Positions 1 through 7,402 of a stretch of DNA of 64,000 bases are shown one piece after another. Within the stretch, counting starts at the first letter, position 1, and every line of letters begins with the position of its first letter. The notes under the pieces are model-generated. The model had not been told where the DNA came from. It did no database searches and worked only from the letters and a program-made list of their open reading frames with translations. A program made the translations under genes and the position numbers. Source of the DNA: Nitrogeniibacter aestuarii (GTDB lineage: Bacteria; Pseudomonadota; Gammaproteobacteria; Burkholderiales; Rhodocyclaceae); assembly GCF_017309585.1 (NCBI RefSeq), contig NZ_CP071321.1, positions 4,422,001 through 4,486,000 on the forward strand, given 5' to 3'.

Positions 1-797
1 GCGGACCGGCCTCCTCCGAGCGCGCAGCCCAATCAAGCACCTCGTGCCAGCGCAGCGTCATGGGGCCGTAGCCACCTTCGAGCAGCGAAACCGACAGGGG
101 GCGCCCGGCGCGGCGCGTCAGCCAGGGCCATGAGTTCATCTTCGGCGGCCTCGAAACTGGGGGTCGATTTACCGTCGCTGGAGCGGTGGAAGAAGGTACG
201 CGAGGTGCTCAGACCGAGTGCGCCCGCCGCCATCCCCTCGCGCACCAGCGCCGCCATCTGCCGGCAATCGGCTGCCGTGGCGGGCGCCCGGTCGGCCCCT
301 CGCTGCCCCATGACGTACACCCGCAGCGCCGCATGGGGCATCTGGCTGCACACATCCATGTCGAACTGCCGGTCGGAGAGGAAATCGAGGTATTCCGGGT
401 AGGTCTCCCAGCGCCAGGGCAAGCCATCGACCAGCACCGGATGGGGGATGTCCTCGACGCCTTCCATCAAACGGATCAGCAGATCGTGCTCGTCCGCGCG
501 ACAGGGCGCAAAACCCACCCCGCAGTTGCCCATGACCACCGTGGTCACCCCGTGGGACGATGACGGCACCAGCCGCTGTTCCCAGGTCACCTGCCCATCG
601 AAATGCGTATGGATGTCCACGAAACCCGGGGTCACGACCTGCCCCCGCGCATCGATCTCCTCGCGCCCGTGGCCGCTGACCACACCGACCGCCGCCACCC
701 GGCCATCCTTGATGGCGACATCGGCAATCCGCGCCTCGCCACCTTGCCCGTCCACGACCTGACCGCCCCGCACCACCATGTCGTACGTCGAATTCAT
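1..797 (-). CDS. N-acyl-D-amino-acid deacylase family amidohydrolase, partial, apparent frameshift
   Basis: Metal-dependent amidohydrolase of the D-aminoacylase group (cytosolic hydrolysis of N-acyl-D-amino acids or related amides). The ATG at 797 gives an N-terminus with the beta-sandwich strand typical of amidohydrolases, then the metal-binding HTH at residues 63-65 within DIHTHFDGQ, and the family motif GNCGVGFAPC near residue 90-99. Open sequence exists upstream of this ATG but carries no homology. The frame reaches a stop at 33, but family-like sequence (SLLEGGYGPMTLRWHEVLDW) continues in another frame from about 112 to the window edge. A one-base indel therefore lies around 112-125, either a real mutation or a sequencing error. 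The gene runs off the left edge, so its C-terminal part is not visible. The family is clear; the exact substrate is not. Confidence 0.8.
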
Positions 798-1255
798 GGC
801 TGCACACCTCCAACATTCCGGCGCACCATCCGCGCCCGAGTGACCCGGAGGCCGTGTGTCCCTGTTGCGCCGACGTGCAGACACACAGCTTCGGGCATGC
901 GTCTGGAACGCTTCGAATTCTAGAAGTCCGATCCGGGGTGCGCTGAGACTTTCTGACGACTGGCGAGCGCTTCTGCCTGCGGACGTCGAGCGACCCCGTG
1001 GTCTGAATGCCTCTTTCGGACAGGCATCTGATTCCAAAGCAGTTTTTCCACCCGCGCCGAGACGGCGTTCGCGTCCGTTCAAGCCGTTAGCCACATGCTG
1101 CGCTCCCACCGCCGCCAGCGTCTTAGGCGCACCGCCCACTCCAATCAACTAAAACCAGGAGTGACACACGGCATTGCGCCGACGCCCCCCGAGCCGGCAT
1201 CAATACACCCACGTGTTGCTGCATGGTGAGCGACCGCAACGTGGAGGACGGATAG
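798..1255. other. Intergenic region between divergent genes
   Basis: About 460 bases between the divergent deacylase and flavoprotein genes. It must hold both promoters. I see no convincing -35/-10 pair, operator, repeat or RNA gene. The only clear signal is GGAGG at 1243-1247, the ribosome binding site of the downstream gene. Confidence 0.5.
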
Positions 1256-2539
1256 ATGACACCCGACCAGGACCTGCTTTTCTCACCCATCCGCATTGGC
1301 ACGCTCGAACTACCGGCGCGGCTGTTCAAGACGGCCACCGCCGAAACCCGCGCCACCGCCGACGGCTTCGTCACCGACGCGCTGGTGGCCTTTTATCGCC
1401 TGCTCGCCATGGGCGATACGCCGCTGATCATCACCGGCAACATCTACGTGAGCCGGCAGGGCAAGTCGGCGCCGCGCCAGGTCGGGGCCGACCATGACGA
1501 CAAGATTCCCGGGCTCAAGCGCATCACCGACAAGGTTCATGCCCACGGCGGGCACATCTTCGCCCAGCTCAACCACTGTGGCCGGCAGGTGATCCCCGAT
1601 TTCGTCGGGGCCACCGATGTGGTCTCACCCTCCGACCGCAAGGACCTGCTCACCGGCACCCAACCCCGCGCGCTCACCGAAGCCGAGATCGCCACCATCG
1701 TCGCCGACTTCGGCGCCGCGGCGCGTCGCTGCAAGGCCGCTGGTTTCGACGGCGTGCAGATGCACTCGGCCAACGGCTACCTGCTCAGCCAGTTCCTCAC
1801 CCCCTACACCAATCGCCGCGGCGACCGCTACGGCGGTGAGCTCGAGGCCCGCACCCGCTTCGGCTGCGAGGTGCTCGCGGCAATCCGCGCAGAAGTGGGG
1901 CCGGACTTCCCGGTCATCATCAAGATGAACGGCCATGACGACCTGTGGCTGCGCCGGGGCCTCAAGACCCACGCCCTGGTCGAGGCCGCGCGCATCTTCG
2001 AAGCGGCCGGTGTCGATGCGGTCGAGGTCTCGGTCGGCCACTACGAATCCGGCTTCCCCATGGTGCGCGGCACCTTCGAGCACTGCCTGCGGGCCATGGT
2101 CCAGGGCAGCATGGCGCACCTGCCCTTCTTCCGCCGCCACGGCATGCGCCTCTTCCGCCCCTTCGTGGCGCTGATGAGCAACTGGCTCTGGAAGGGCCGC
2201 GAAGGCTTCAACCTCGACTACACCCCGAGCTTCAAGTCCCGCCTGTCGATCCCGGTCATCTGCCTGGGGGGCTTTCGCACCCGCGCCGCGATGACCGACG
2301 CCCTTGAACGTGGCCTGTGCGATGCCGTCTCGGCCGGCCGCCCCTTCCTCGCCGACCCGTTCTTCTTCGCGCATACACGCGATCAAACAAGGGGCCCGCG
2401 TTGCGTGGATTGCAATGCCTGCGTGGGTCATCTCGGGGCGCAACCGGCTGACTGTTACCACCCCTATGTGAAGACTGAGAAAGCGGCGATGCTGGAACGG
2501 ATGGGGATTGAAGCGGAGGTATTGCCGCCGGTGTCGTGA
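1256..2539 (+). CDS. NADH:flavin oxidoreductase (Old Yellow Enzyme family)
   Basis: FMN-dependent TIM-barrel oxidoreductase of the Old Yellow Enzyme / 2,4-dienoyl-CoA reductase N-domain family, predicted cytosolic. Visible family features are an N-terminal strand LFSPIRIGTLELPARLFKTAT, the QLNHCGRQ segment that lines the flavin, the substrate-binding AGFDGVQMHSANGYLLSQFL motif, the RYGGELEARTRF loop and a C-terminal phosphate-binding stretch VICLGGF. At 427 aa it has only the barrel domain. Near the C-terminus four cysteines (CVDCNACV...DC) sit roughly where full-length dienoyl-CoA reductases bind a 4Fe-4S cluster, so cluster binding is possible but unproven. GGAGG lies 8 bases before the ATG. 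It diverges from the deacylase gene. The substrate cannot be told from sequence. Confidence 0.9.
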   Translation: MTPDQDLLFSPIRIGTLELPARLFKTATAETRATADGFVTDALVAFYRLLAMGDTPLIITGNIYVSRQGKSAPRQVGADHDDKIPGLKRITDKVHAHGGHIFAQLNHCGRQVIPDFVGATDVVSPSDRKDLLTGTQPRALTEAEIATIVADFGAAARRCKAAGFDGVQMHSANGYLLSQFLTPYTNRRGDRYGGELEARTRFGCEVLAAIRAEVGPDFPVIIKMNGHDDLWLRRGLKTHALVEAARIFEAAGVDAVEVSVGHYESGFPMVRGTFEHCLRAMVQGSMAHLPFFRRHGMRLFRPFVALMSNWLWKGREGFNLDYTPSFKSRLSIPVICLGGFRTRAAMTDALERGLCDAVSAGRPFLADPFFFAHTRDQTRGPRCVDCNACVGHLGAQPADCYHPYVKTEKAAMLERMGIEAEVLPPVS

Positions 2540-3014
2540 CGGCTTCGGGCAGGCATTCACGCCAAGACGGGGCCTGGGGCATATGCGCATGTCGGATGAC
2601 CCGAAGGCATCATCCGCGGTATCCGGTATTGCGAGCCTGCACGTGGCGGATGACGCGTTGCGCACCCGCCCTGGAACGAAGGGTGGTCGTATATCGAGCA
2701 GAAGCCGCCGTTCGAGATCACGCGTTGACGTCTGATTCGAAGCTGCCCCTCGCTCAGCAGCATGCCAACCGCAAGCTCAGATGGGTACAGGACATTCGAA
2801 TGCAGGGCCAAATAACCATTGAGCATTGCGCCGCAGGTGGTGCCGAGGCACTATGAGACATCGTTCGGCGTAAGGCCCTTCGCGGGCGTTTTTGGGATAG
2901 TGCCCAACACGAGCCTGAGCCCCGTGCGCTGACGGGATTGCCTTCGCGGTTTAGGAGGCACTAAATGGAACGCGACCGTTGAAAACTAAAGCCTTTTCAT
3001 CCAAATACAAACAT
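2540..3014. other. Non-coding stretch before the cassette array
   Basis: About 475 bases with no supported gene. Short open frames occur on both strands but none has a ribosome site or family resemblance. GC drops towards the 3' end, where the cassette array starts. I looked for an integron integrase gene or remnant and saw none. Confidence 0.5.
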
Positions 3015-3073
3015 GCCATAAGAGTGACGACGGAAAGTTTTCCGTCGTTTAGGACGTCTACTTATAGTTAGGC
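3015..3073 (+). other. Putative attC site (left end of array, degenerate)
   Basis: Ends with GTTAGGC at 3067-3073, five bases before the first cassette ATG. Inside is a palindrome at 3027-3048 (arms ACGACGGAAA and TTTCCGTCGT). The right arm CTTATAGTTAGGC pairs with a left arm that reads GCCATAAG, as if TAACT had been lost from the inverse core box. It may therefore be a degenerate site or the chromosomal attachment point of the array. The hairpin alone could also act as a terminator. Confidence 0.5.
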
Positions 3074-3078
3074 CGTTT

Positions 3079-3546
3079 ATGTTCTGTCGCACTGACTATG
3101 ACCAATTGGTACAAATTGAAGGCAACCGCCTCCAACACCTTGGGGCATATCGGGGGCTCTACTACATTTGCTACCCGCAGTACGCGTTTCAAGTTCCTGA
3201 TGGTGAGGAATCAATCCGCATTACGCGCTCTCCGAAAACACAAGGAGACAACGGAGTACACTTTTGGCTTGCCGCAGAGCTTGCCGATAACTGGCGTGGG
3301 CGAGAGTCATATCTGCATAGTTACTTGTCAGGCGCCTATTTCGAGCCAATCGGTGAACAACCATTTAACGACTTGGTAGCAACACATTGCAGCAGTCTTA
3401 TTGCCCCACCGATGCTTCCGTTGGTAAGTGGGCAGATATTTCTAGGCGCGCTGCTCATGTATTCCATGAGGACAGAGTTCTTCGTTTCAGCCATAGCGGA
3501 GTATGAGAATGAATTCATTCATTTTGCGTGGAAAACTACGGCCTAA
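3079..3546 (+). CDS. Cassette 1: hypothetical protein
   Basis: 155-aa protein with no family I recognise. It begins MFCRTDYDQLVQIEG and contains a Tyr-rich segment (GAYRGLYYICYPQYAFQVP) and a C-terminal FVSAIAEYENEFIHFAWKT stretch; no signal peptide and no clear membrane helix. It starts five bases after the GTTAGGC core box, and its TAA overlaps the GCCTAAC box of the next attC, which is the normal geometry of an integron cassette. Predicted soluble and cytosolic. Function unknown. Confidence 0.65.
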   Translation: MFCRTDYDQLVQIEGNRLQHLGAYRGLYYICYPQYAFQVPDGEESIRITRSPKTQGDNGVHFWLAAELADNWRGRESYLHSYLSGAYFEPIGEQPFNDLVATHCSSLIAPPMLPLVSGQIFLGALLMYSMRTEFFVSAIAEYENEFIHFAWKTTA

Positions 3547-3568
3547 CAGGGCGTATATGGACTCCCCC

Positions 3569-3808
3569 ACAAATCAAGTCTGATCGACAGTCTGGTTGAA
3601 TCGGATAAATCACTTGCAGTCGTATATCCGGCATCTTGATTGGGCTCGCTTTGGCCCGTGCCGTCATGGAATCTGCCGGGAATGCGCCAATCGGTACAAA
3701 CGGCAGGCAAGCTGCCGGAAGAGTTATCGGCGTCGGTTCCCGTCGGTGTGATCCGGTTGGCCATGATGGGCGATCAGTCTTGTGGCAAGTGGTGGTGGTT
3801 GAAACGGT
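3569..3808 (-). ncRNA. Candidate bridge RNA region of the IS110-family element
   Basis: 240 bases of non-coding DNA between the transposase stop codon and the subterminal repeat. IS110-family recombinases use a structured bridge RNA made from a non-coding end, which in IS1111-type elements lies 3' of the recombinase gene, as here. CAATCGGTACAA at 3688-3699 resembles the rejoined target (ACAATCAGTCAAGG) across the insertion point, as a target-guide loop would. The aligned part of the second IS in this window contains a much longer match to its own target. The RNA itself is inferred. Confidence 0.4.
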
Positions 3809-4894
3809 TCAGTGCGCGGTGACGAAGGTGGCGCGGTTCATTTTTCGTTGCTCGCTGATGGTGTTCGATTCATAGGGCACGCCGTCTCTGAGCACTGCGT
3901 AGCAGATGCGGGCCATCTTGTTGGCCAGGGCGCAGGCGGCCTTGTTGTGGCAGGCGCGTTGTTGCACCTGAAGCGCCCATTGCCTGAGCGTGTCGATCTG
4001 CCTGCCGGCCTGAAGTGAGACGGTGGCTGCTCTGAGACTGGCTCGGGCGCCGTGGGTGAGCAGCATGCGCAGATATTTGTCACCCCGCTTGGAGATACGC
4101 CCCAGATGCCGGGTCGAACCGGAGGAGTACTCCTTGGGTGTGAGGCCGAACCAACTGGCGAAGTGCCGTGCGTCCTTGAAGTGACTCACATGCCCACCCG
4201 TGGCGGCCACCATGGCGGTGGCTGTGAGCAGCCCGATGCCCGGCACAGATAGCAGCGCCTGGCATGAAGCACTCTGTCGTGCGCATTGGCTCAATTGTTG
4301 TTCGATCTGGGCGATCCGTGCCTCAAGCAGGCGAATCTCTTCAAGCAACTGTCGAACAGGCTCTCGAATCAGCTCGGGCAAGGCGCTGGCCGGATCGGCC
4401 ACGGCGCGGCTGATGGCTTCGATGCCGGTGCGGGCGCCTTGAGGGATGCCCAGGCCGAACTCGCGACAAAAGCCGCGTAGCGCGTTGATGCGCGAGGTGC
4501 TCGTACCCATCCAGAGCGAACGGGTGCGGTGCAGTGACTGCAATGCTTGCTGCTCGACCGACTTGATCTGCACCGGGCAGATGTCGGAAGCCCGGGCCGC
4601 TTCGAGCAGGGCGCGGGCATCGGCCGCATCGGTCTTGTTACGCCGGACGTAGGCACGTACATAGGCGGCCGGCAATAAACGGACTTCGATGCCTTGAGCG
4701 CCAAGCCAGCGCGCCCAGTGATGGGCTGAGCCGCAAGCCTCCATGATGACGAGGCGAACGGCACGATTGGCAAACCAGCGCTCGAACTGACTGCGGGTCA
4801 GGCGGTGTGATTCAATGGCTTCCCATTTGTCATTGGCCACGGCAATCTGGAATACACTCTTGGCAAGATCAACGGAAATGGTCGTAGCATTCAT
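3809..4894 (-). CDS. IS110-family (IS1111-type) transposase
   Basis: 361-aa recombinase with an N-terminal RuvC-like DEDD domain and a C-terminal Transposase_20 domain. The probable acidic residues are D9 (SVDLAK), E52 (IMEACG) and D89/D92 (KTDAADA). A long helical linker spans about 155-215, then the helix-hairpin LLSVPGIGLLTATA appears near 215-228 and the serine motif KEYSSGS at 254-260. The ATG at 4894 follows a purine-rich ribosome site; open sequence upstream to 5032 lacks homology. The gene is intact and full length for the family, so the element may be active. It reads against the direction of the cassette genes. Confidence 0.92.
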   Translation of the reverse strand: MNATTISVDLAKSVFQIAVANDKWEAIESHRLTRSQFERWFANRAVRLVIMEACGSAHHWARWLGAQGIEVRLLPAAYVRAYVRRNKTDAADARALLEAARASDICPVQIKSVEQQALQSLHRTRSLWMGTSTSRINALRGFCREFGLGIPQGARTGIEAISRAVADPASALPELIREPVRQLLEEIRLLEARIAQIEQQLSQCARQSASCQALLSVPGIGLLTATAMVAATGGHVSHFKDARHFASWFGLTPKEYSSGSTRHLGRISKRGDKYLRMLLTHGARASLRAATVSLQAGRQIDTLRQWALQVQQRACHNKAACALANKMARICYAVLRDGVPYESNTISEQRKMNRATFVTAH

Positions 4895-5076
4895 GTTGGA
4901 CTCCTCCTCGGTGATTACCGATCCCCACGCCAATGACGACCGGTTGGTGCCATTGGGCGCCACAACGACGGGGGAGTCCATCCCATCAGTCAAGGTCGCT
5001 ACGGCCTGCGGCCTCCGCTGGACGCGACGCAAGCGGCGCGCCCCTTACCTACAACGTTATGCGTCGATAGCTCCGT

Positions 5077-5415
5077 ATGGCCTACACGACCTGCGCTAGG
5101 TGCGGCGAGACGTTTCACCTTCGGGTTACTTCCGGAGAAGCCGTGGATGCGCTGCGGAATGAAGAAAGCAATGGCGGCGTGCTTTGTTTCGGCTGCTTCA
5201 AGTCAATTGAAGAGCTTGATGTGGTTCAGGTCGTATCTTGCAATTCTGATGTGCCGCAGGCCGCAGTAGGCGAAGTTGGAGCCGTTCTAATGGTCCATAC
5301 CGTCGCCGGAGAGCCGGCGGGCTATGAAATTGAGTGCGTCCTGCCAGACGGGACAAGCAAGTGGCAAGGCGTGTTTATGAGGGAACAAATCAAGTGGCTA
5401 CCTTCGTCCCGCTGA
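5077..5415 (+). CDS. Cassette 2: zinc-ribbon / DUF4926-like protein
   Basis: 112-aa protein. The N-terminus has a CxxC pair (CARCGETF, residues 6-9) and a second pair CFGCF near residues 37-40, forming a probable zinc ribbon. The C-terminal half (VGEVGAVLMVHTVAGEPAGY ... EIECVLPDGT) follows the pattern of the small DUF4926 fold: a turn with GxVGxVV, then a strand of the form YEVEF, then DGxT. The fusion of a zinc ribbon to this domain is not one I recognise. The ATG lies 14 bases after the GTTATGC box. Cytosolic; function unknown. The DUF4926 resemblance is by eye and moderate. Confidence 0.6.
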   Translation: MAYTTCARCGETFHLRVTSGEAVDALRNEESNGGVLCFGCFKSIEELDVVQVVSCNSDVPQAAVGEVGAVLMVHTVAGEPAGYEIECVLPDGTSKWQGVFMREQIKWLPSSR

Positions 5416-5422
5416 GTGCGCC

Positions 5423-5503
5423 GCATAACATTTCCGTCAACACGGACCTGTGCAAGCGTGGCTTCGCCTCGCTTGCACAGGCCGGTTACGTCAACCGTTA
5501 TAA
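5423..5503 (+). other. attC site
   Basis: GCATAAC at 5423-5429 and GTTATAA at 5497-5503 are the outer boxes. The inner dyad is strong: CCTGTGCAAGCG at 5447-5458 pairs perfectly with CGCTTGCACAGG at 5470-5481. It lies between the stop of cassette 2 and the start of cassette 3. Confidence 0.85.
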
Positions 5504-5516
5504 ATCAGAACGATAA

Positions 5517-5846
5517 ATGGATCAGCGACAGAGTTACACGGTTTTCCTACCGGATTGGGAATACATATTGCCCAAGCTTTGTTCCATAATCGAAGCTTCG
5601 TATCAAGTAGGTGACTTCGCTTCATTTGAAGATAAGTTTTTAGCTTCAGAGAACGACGAAGCTTTTTGGTCGGTGCCTGGAGACTCAGGGTGTGAGCTAT
5701 CAATCAAGCTAGAAAAATATGAAGGCTACCTGTTTGGTACACTAAACGGTGTTGGCAACGCATTTGCTTCTGGGGCGCAATTTTTGTGGGAGTCATATCT
5801 TTCGCAAGGTGGTAATCCAGAGGCCCAAGAGTCTCCGACCAAATGA
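5517..5846 (+). CDS. Cassette 3: hypothetical protein
   Basis: 109-aa acidic protein starting MDQRQSYTVFLPDWEYILPK. It is rich in Phe, Tyr and Trp (for example EAFWSVPGD and AQFLWESYL) and has no signal peptide or membrane helix. I recognise no family. It starts 13 bases after one attC core box and stops two bases before the next (TTATAAC), so it is a single-gene cassette. Function unknown; soluble and cytosolic by inference. Confidence 0.6.
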   Translation: MDQRQSYTVFLPDWEYILPKLCSIIEASYQVGDFASFEDKFLASENDEAFWSVPGDSGCELSIKLEKYEGYLFGTLNGVGNAFASGAQFLWESYLSQGGNPEAQESPTK

Positions 5847-5847
5847 T

Positions 5848-5927
5848 TTATAACAAGGTTGTAAAAACCGTTCCGCTATGCCCCACTGGACGCGGCATTC
5901 GCCGCGCCTTTTACAACGGCGTTGGGC
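5848..5927 (+). other. attC site
   Basis: Outer boxes TTATAAC (5848-5854) and GTTGGGC (5921-5927). Inner arms GTTGTAAAA (5859-5867) and TTTTACAAC (5909-5917) are perfect complements, and GACGCGGC/GCCGCGCC forms the central stem. Confidence 0.85.
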
Positions 5928-5930
5928 GTC

Positions 5931-6317
5931 ATGAATATTCTTCGATTTCGTGAGCGAACTAGAACCGAGGGCCGCTTTATTCGGCAGGCGTCATCACGCG
6001 ATGTATATGGGCATGTTGTGCTCGTGGTCGAGCCATCAAGTTCGCAGATGTTGTCCTTTTCGTGGGAAGTATCTTCGGAAGAGATACCACGTGAGTATTC
6101 TTCCGCTGTTCTGAACGGCATCACTGGACTACTTGAAAGGTTGGAATTGCATTGCGTTGAAACAACCGTGCGCGTAATCGGAGGCTCATTCAACGCTACG
6201 GATTCCAGTCCAAAGTGCTACACCGTCGCTGCTGGCTCAGCTTTTCAAGATGCAATCAGCAATTCCGGGGTCGTCACTGACGCCCAACAATTCATTCCAC
6301 CGGACGCTGCGCGATAA
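5931..6317 (+). CDS. Cassette 4: free-standing EF-G domain IV-like protein
   Basis: 128-aa protein whose whole length resembles domain IV of elongation factor G, with no GTPase or other EF-G domain. Matching landmarks in order are EGRFIRQ (EF-G: EGKxxxQ), the tip loop SSRDVYGHVVLVVEP (EF-G: GGRGQYGHVVIxxxP), EIPREYSSAV (EF-G: IPxEYIPAV), VIGGSFNATDSS (EF-G: xxGSYHDVDSS) and AAGSAFQDA (EF-G: AAxxAFKEA). The His of the tip HDVDSS motif, important for translocation in EF-G, is replaced by Asn, and the first loop GGRGQ has become SSRDV. Domain IV enters the ribosomal A site, so a ribosome-linked role is a reasonable inference, but none is shown. The ATG is three bases after GTTGGGC, and the last residues and stop codon are encoded inside the next attC. 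Confidence 0.75.
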   Translation: MNILRFRERTRTEGRFIRQASSRDVYGHVVLVVEPSSSQMLSFSWEVSSEEIPREYSSAVLNGITGLLERLELHCVETTVRVIGGSFNATDSSPKCYTVAAGSAFQDAISNSGVVTDAQQFIPPDAAR

Positions 6318-6351
6318 AACCGCGCAGCGCCGGTGAATTTCGACGTTGGGC
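6282..6351 (+). other. attC site overlapping the end of cassette 4
   Basis: GCCCAAC (6282-6288) and GTTGGGC (6345-6351) are exact complements. Inside, AATTCA/TGAATT and CGCTGCGCG/CGCGCAGCG pair, leaving a short loop at about 6313-6319 that contains the TAA stop of cassette 4. This is the most regular attC in the array. Confidence 0.9.
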
Positions 6352-6360
6352 ATCTTTGCC

Positions 6361-6612
6361 ATGAAGCTTATCCCTGACGCCAAGATGGTTGATATTCGAA
6401 TCGTTGAAGTCCCGTACCCATGGAAAGGGGTTGTGCCTGAACGTGAATTAGGTTCAATGGAAAACCGTAGCTTCATCAAGCTGGTCCATGAGCCAACGCA
6501 TACGCCATTTTCAGTTGATGTTGGTTCCTCGGCGTTTGATGCAAACCAAATCGGTCGTCTCAGGGCAGAGGCGAAGCTGGCGTTTATTAAGGTACTGACC
6601 GGCGATGCCTAA
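6361..6612 (+). CDS. Cassette 5: hypothetical small protein
   Basis: 83-aa protein, MKLIPDAKMVDIRIVEVPYP at its N-terminus, ending AEAKLAFIKVLTGDA. It has alternating strand-like stretches, no signal peptide, no membrane helix and no family I recognise. The ATG lies nine bases after the GTTGGGC core box and the TAA overlaps the GCCTAAC box of the following attC. Function unknown. Confidence 0.6.
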   Translation: MKLIPDAKMVDIRIVEVPYPWKGVVPERELGSMENRSFIKLVHEPTHTPFSVDVGSSAFDANQIGRLRAEAKLAFIKVLTGDA

Positions 6613-6684
6613 CAATCACATCAAGCCGCCCTTCGGGCTGGGACGCTGCGCTTCGCGCCGCGCCCCTTATGTTGGTCGTTAGCC
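6607..6684 (+). other. attC site
   Basis: GCCTAAC (6607-6613) and GTTAGCC (6678-6684). Its middle, GGGACGCTGCGCTTCGCGCC and the following GCGCCCCTTATGT, is identical to that of the next attC, so the two sites are close relatives. Confidence 0.9.
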
Positions 6685-7023
6685 ATGCGCACGAGCTTTC
6701 CCGTTCCTGCAACATTCGATGATCTAACCGGCCGGCTGTGGCATCTCGGAGAAATTCCTGATGTCTCTGCATCGAACTGCCGTTCGGTTCTCGGCAGTCC
6801 AACGTTCGTCGAATATGATGAGTCCCGAACCTTCGGAGGTTTCGAGGATTGGTGGATATTTCGAGTCTCTAGTGACACGCTTGTCGTATTTTGCTACCGA
6901 ATACCGTACTCATATTTGGCAATTCTCTCTAACCAGCCAGCCTCCAGTGACGCTCTGGTCTTTGCGCGAAGTATTTTCATCTCTAACCCAATTACGGTTT
7001 TCAACAGCCCTTATGAGAGCTGA
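6685..7023 (+). CDS. Cassette 6: hypothetical protein
   Basis: 112-aa protein beginning MRTSFPVPATFDDLTGRLWH. It carries an aromatic core (GGFEDWWIFRVSSDTLVVFCY) and ends FNSPYES. No signal peptide or clear membrane helix; no family recognised. The ATG follows GTTAGCC directly, with no base between, so any ribosome site must lie inside the attC. It is followed seven bases later by the next attC. Confidence 0.6.
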   Translation: MRTSFPVPATFDDLTGRLWHLGEIPDVSASNCRSVLGSPTFVEYDESRTFGGFEDWWIFRVSSDTLVVFCYRIPYSYLAILSNQPASSDALVFARSIFISNPITVFNSPYES

Positions 7024-7030
7024 GCAACAT

Positions 7031-7114
7031 GGCTAACAATCACACCAAGTTCGCTCACTTTCGTTCGCTGGGACGCTGCGCTTCGCGCCGCGCCCCTTAT
7101 GTAAATCGTTATAC
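7031..7114 (+). other. attC site
   Basis: GGCTAAC (7031-7037) and GTTATAC (7108-7114) flank a dyad whose inner part repeats that of the attC at 6607-6684 (shared GGGACGCTGCGCTTCGCGCC). Confidence 0.9.
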
Positions 7115-7125
7115 GCGAGAAGCTC

Positions 7126-7302
7126 GTGACATTTCTTGAAGCTGCAGCAATCTCAATTGGCGATCTGGTGGCGGCCCTGCTGGGCATGATCTTAGGAAAA
7201 GCTTTTAAGCTTGATCCAAAGAAAGCGAAAAAAGTTGGCGAGCTCGTGATCATTTGGACTCTCTTGCTCACCCTTTTATTGATTACATTTATATATTCAT
7301 AA
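7126..7302 (+). CDS. Cassette 7: small membrane protein (58 aa)
   Basis: A short gene starting at GTG 7126 and ending TAA 7300-7302. The product begins VTFLEAAAISIGDLVAALLG, has a lysine-rich middle (KAFKLDPKKAKKVGE) and a C-terminal hydrophobic helix LVIIWTLLLTLLLITFIY. It looks like a two-helix hairpin inner-membrane peptide. It starts 11 bases after GTTATAC, at the position where a cassette gene should start, and it fills the space to the next attC. No family recognised; small toxins and phage-defence effectors can look like this, but nothing here proves that. Confidence 0.55.
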   Translation: MTFLEAAAISIGDLVAALLGMILGKAFKLDPKKAKKVGELVIIWTLLLTLLLITFIYS

Positions 7303-7402
7303 ACGTCTTTAAATTTTGTATTTTGTATAATCAGTCGCTTCATCCGACCGTCAAAAAGCTGTGCTTTTCGCCGTTGGCTGAGCTGTCTACAAGGGCTTCC
7401 CC

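Larger units (their letters stand above)
3549..4984 (-). mobile_element. IS110-family (IS1111-type) insertion sequence in attC
   Basis: About 1.44 kb. Subterminal inverted repeats ATGGACTCCCCC (3557-3568) and GGGGGAGTCCAT (4970-4981) flank one transposase gene on the minus strand. Ends were placed by rejoining the attC: eight bases lie outside the left repeat and three outside the right one, and no target duplication is seen, as expected for IS1111-type elements. IS1111-type elements that target integron attC sites are a known group; this one sits just inside the first core box. Confidence 0.85.
3541..5062 (+). other. attC site split by the first IS110-family element
   Basis: The left piece is GCCTAACA at 3541-3548. 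The right piece runs 4985-5062 and ends with GTTATGC at 5056-5062. Removing the IS (3549-4984) rejoins GCCTAACA to ATCAGTCAAGG, which closely matches the start of the intact attC at 6607 (GCCTAACAATCACATCAAG). The central dyad is visible around 5003-5040 (CGGCCTGCGGCCTCCG and GCGCGCC). Confidence 0.75.

Noticed and set aside
3027..3048. Stand-alone terminator hairpin
   Set aside because: No T-run follows, and its position before GTTAGGC and a cassette gene fits an attC dyad better.
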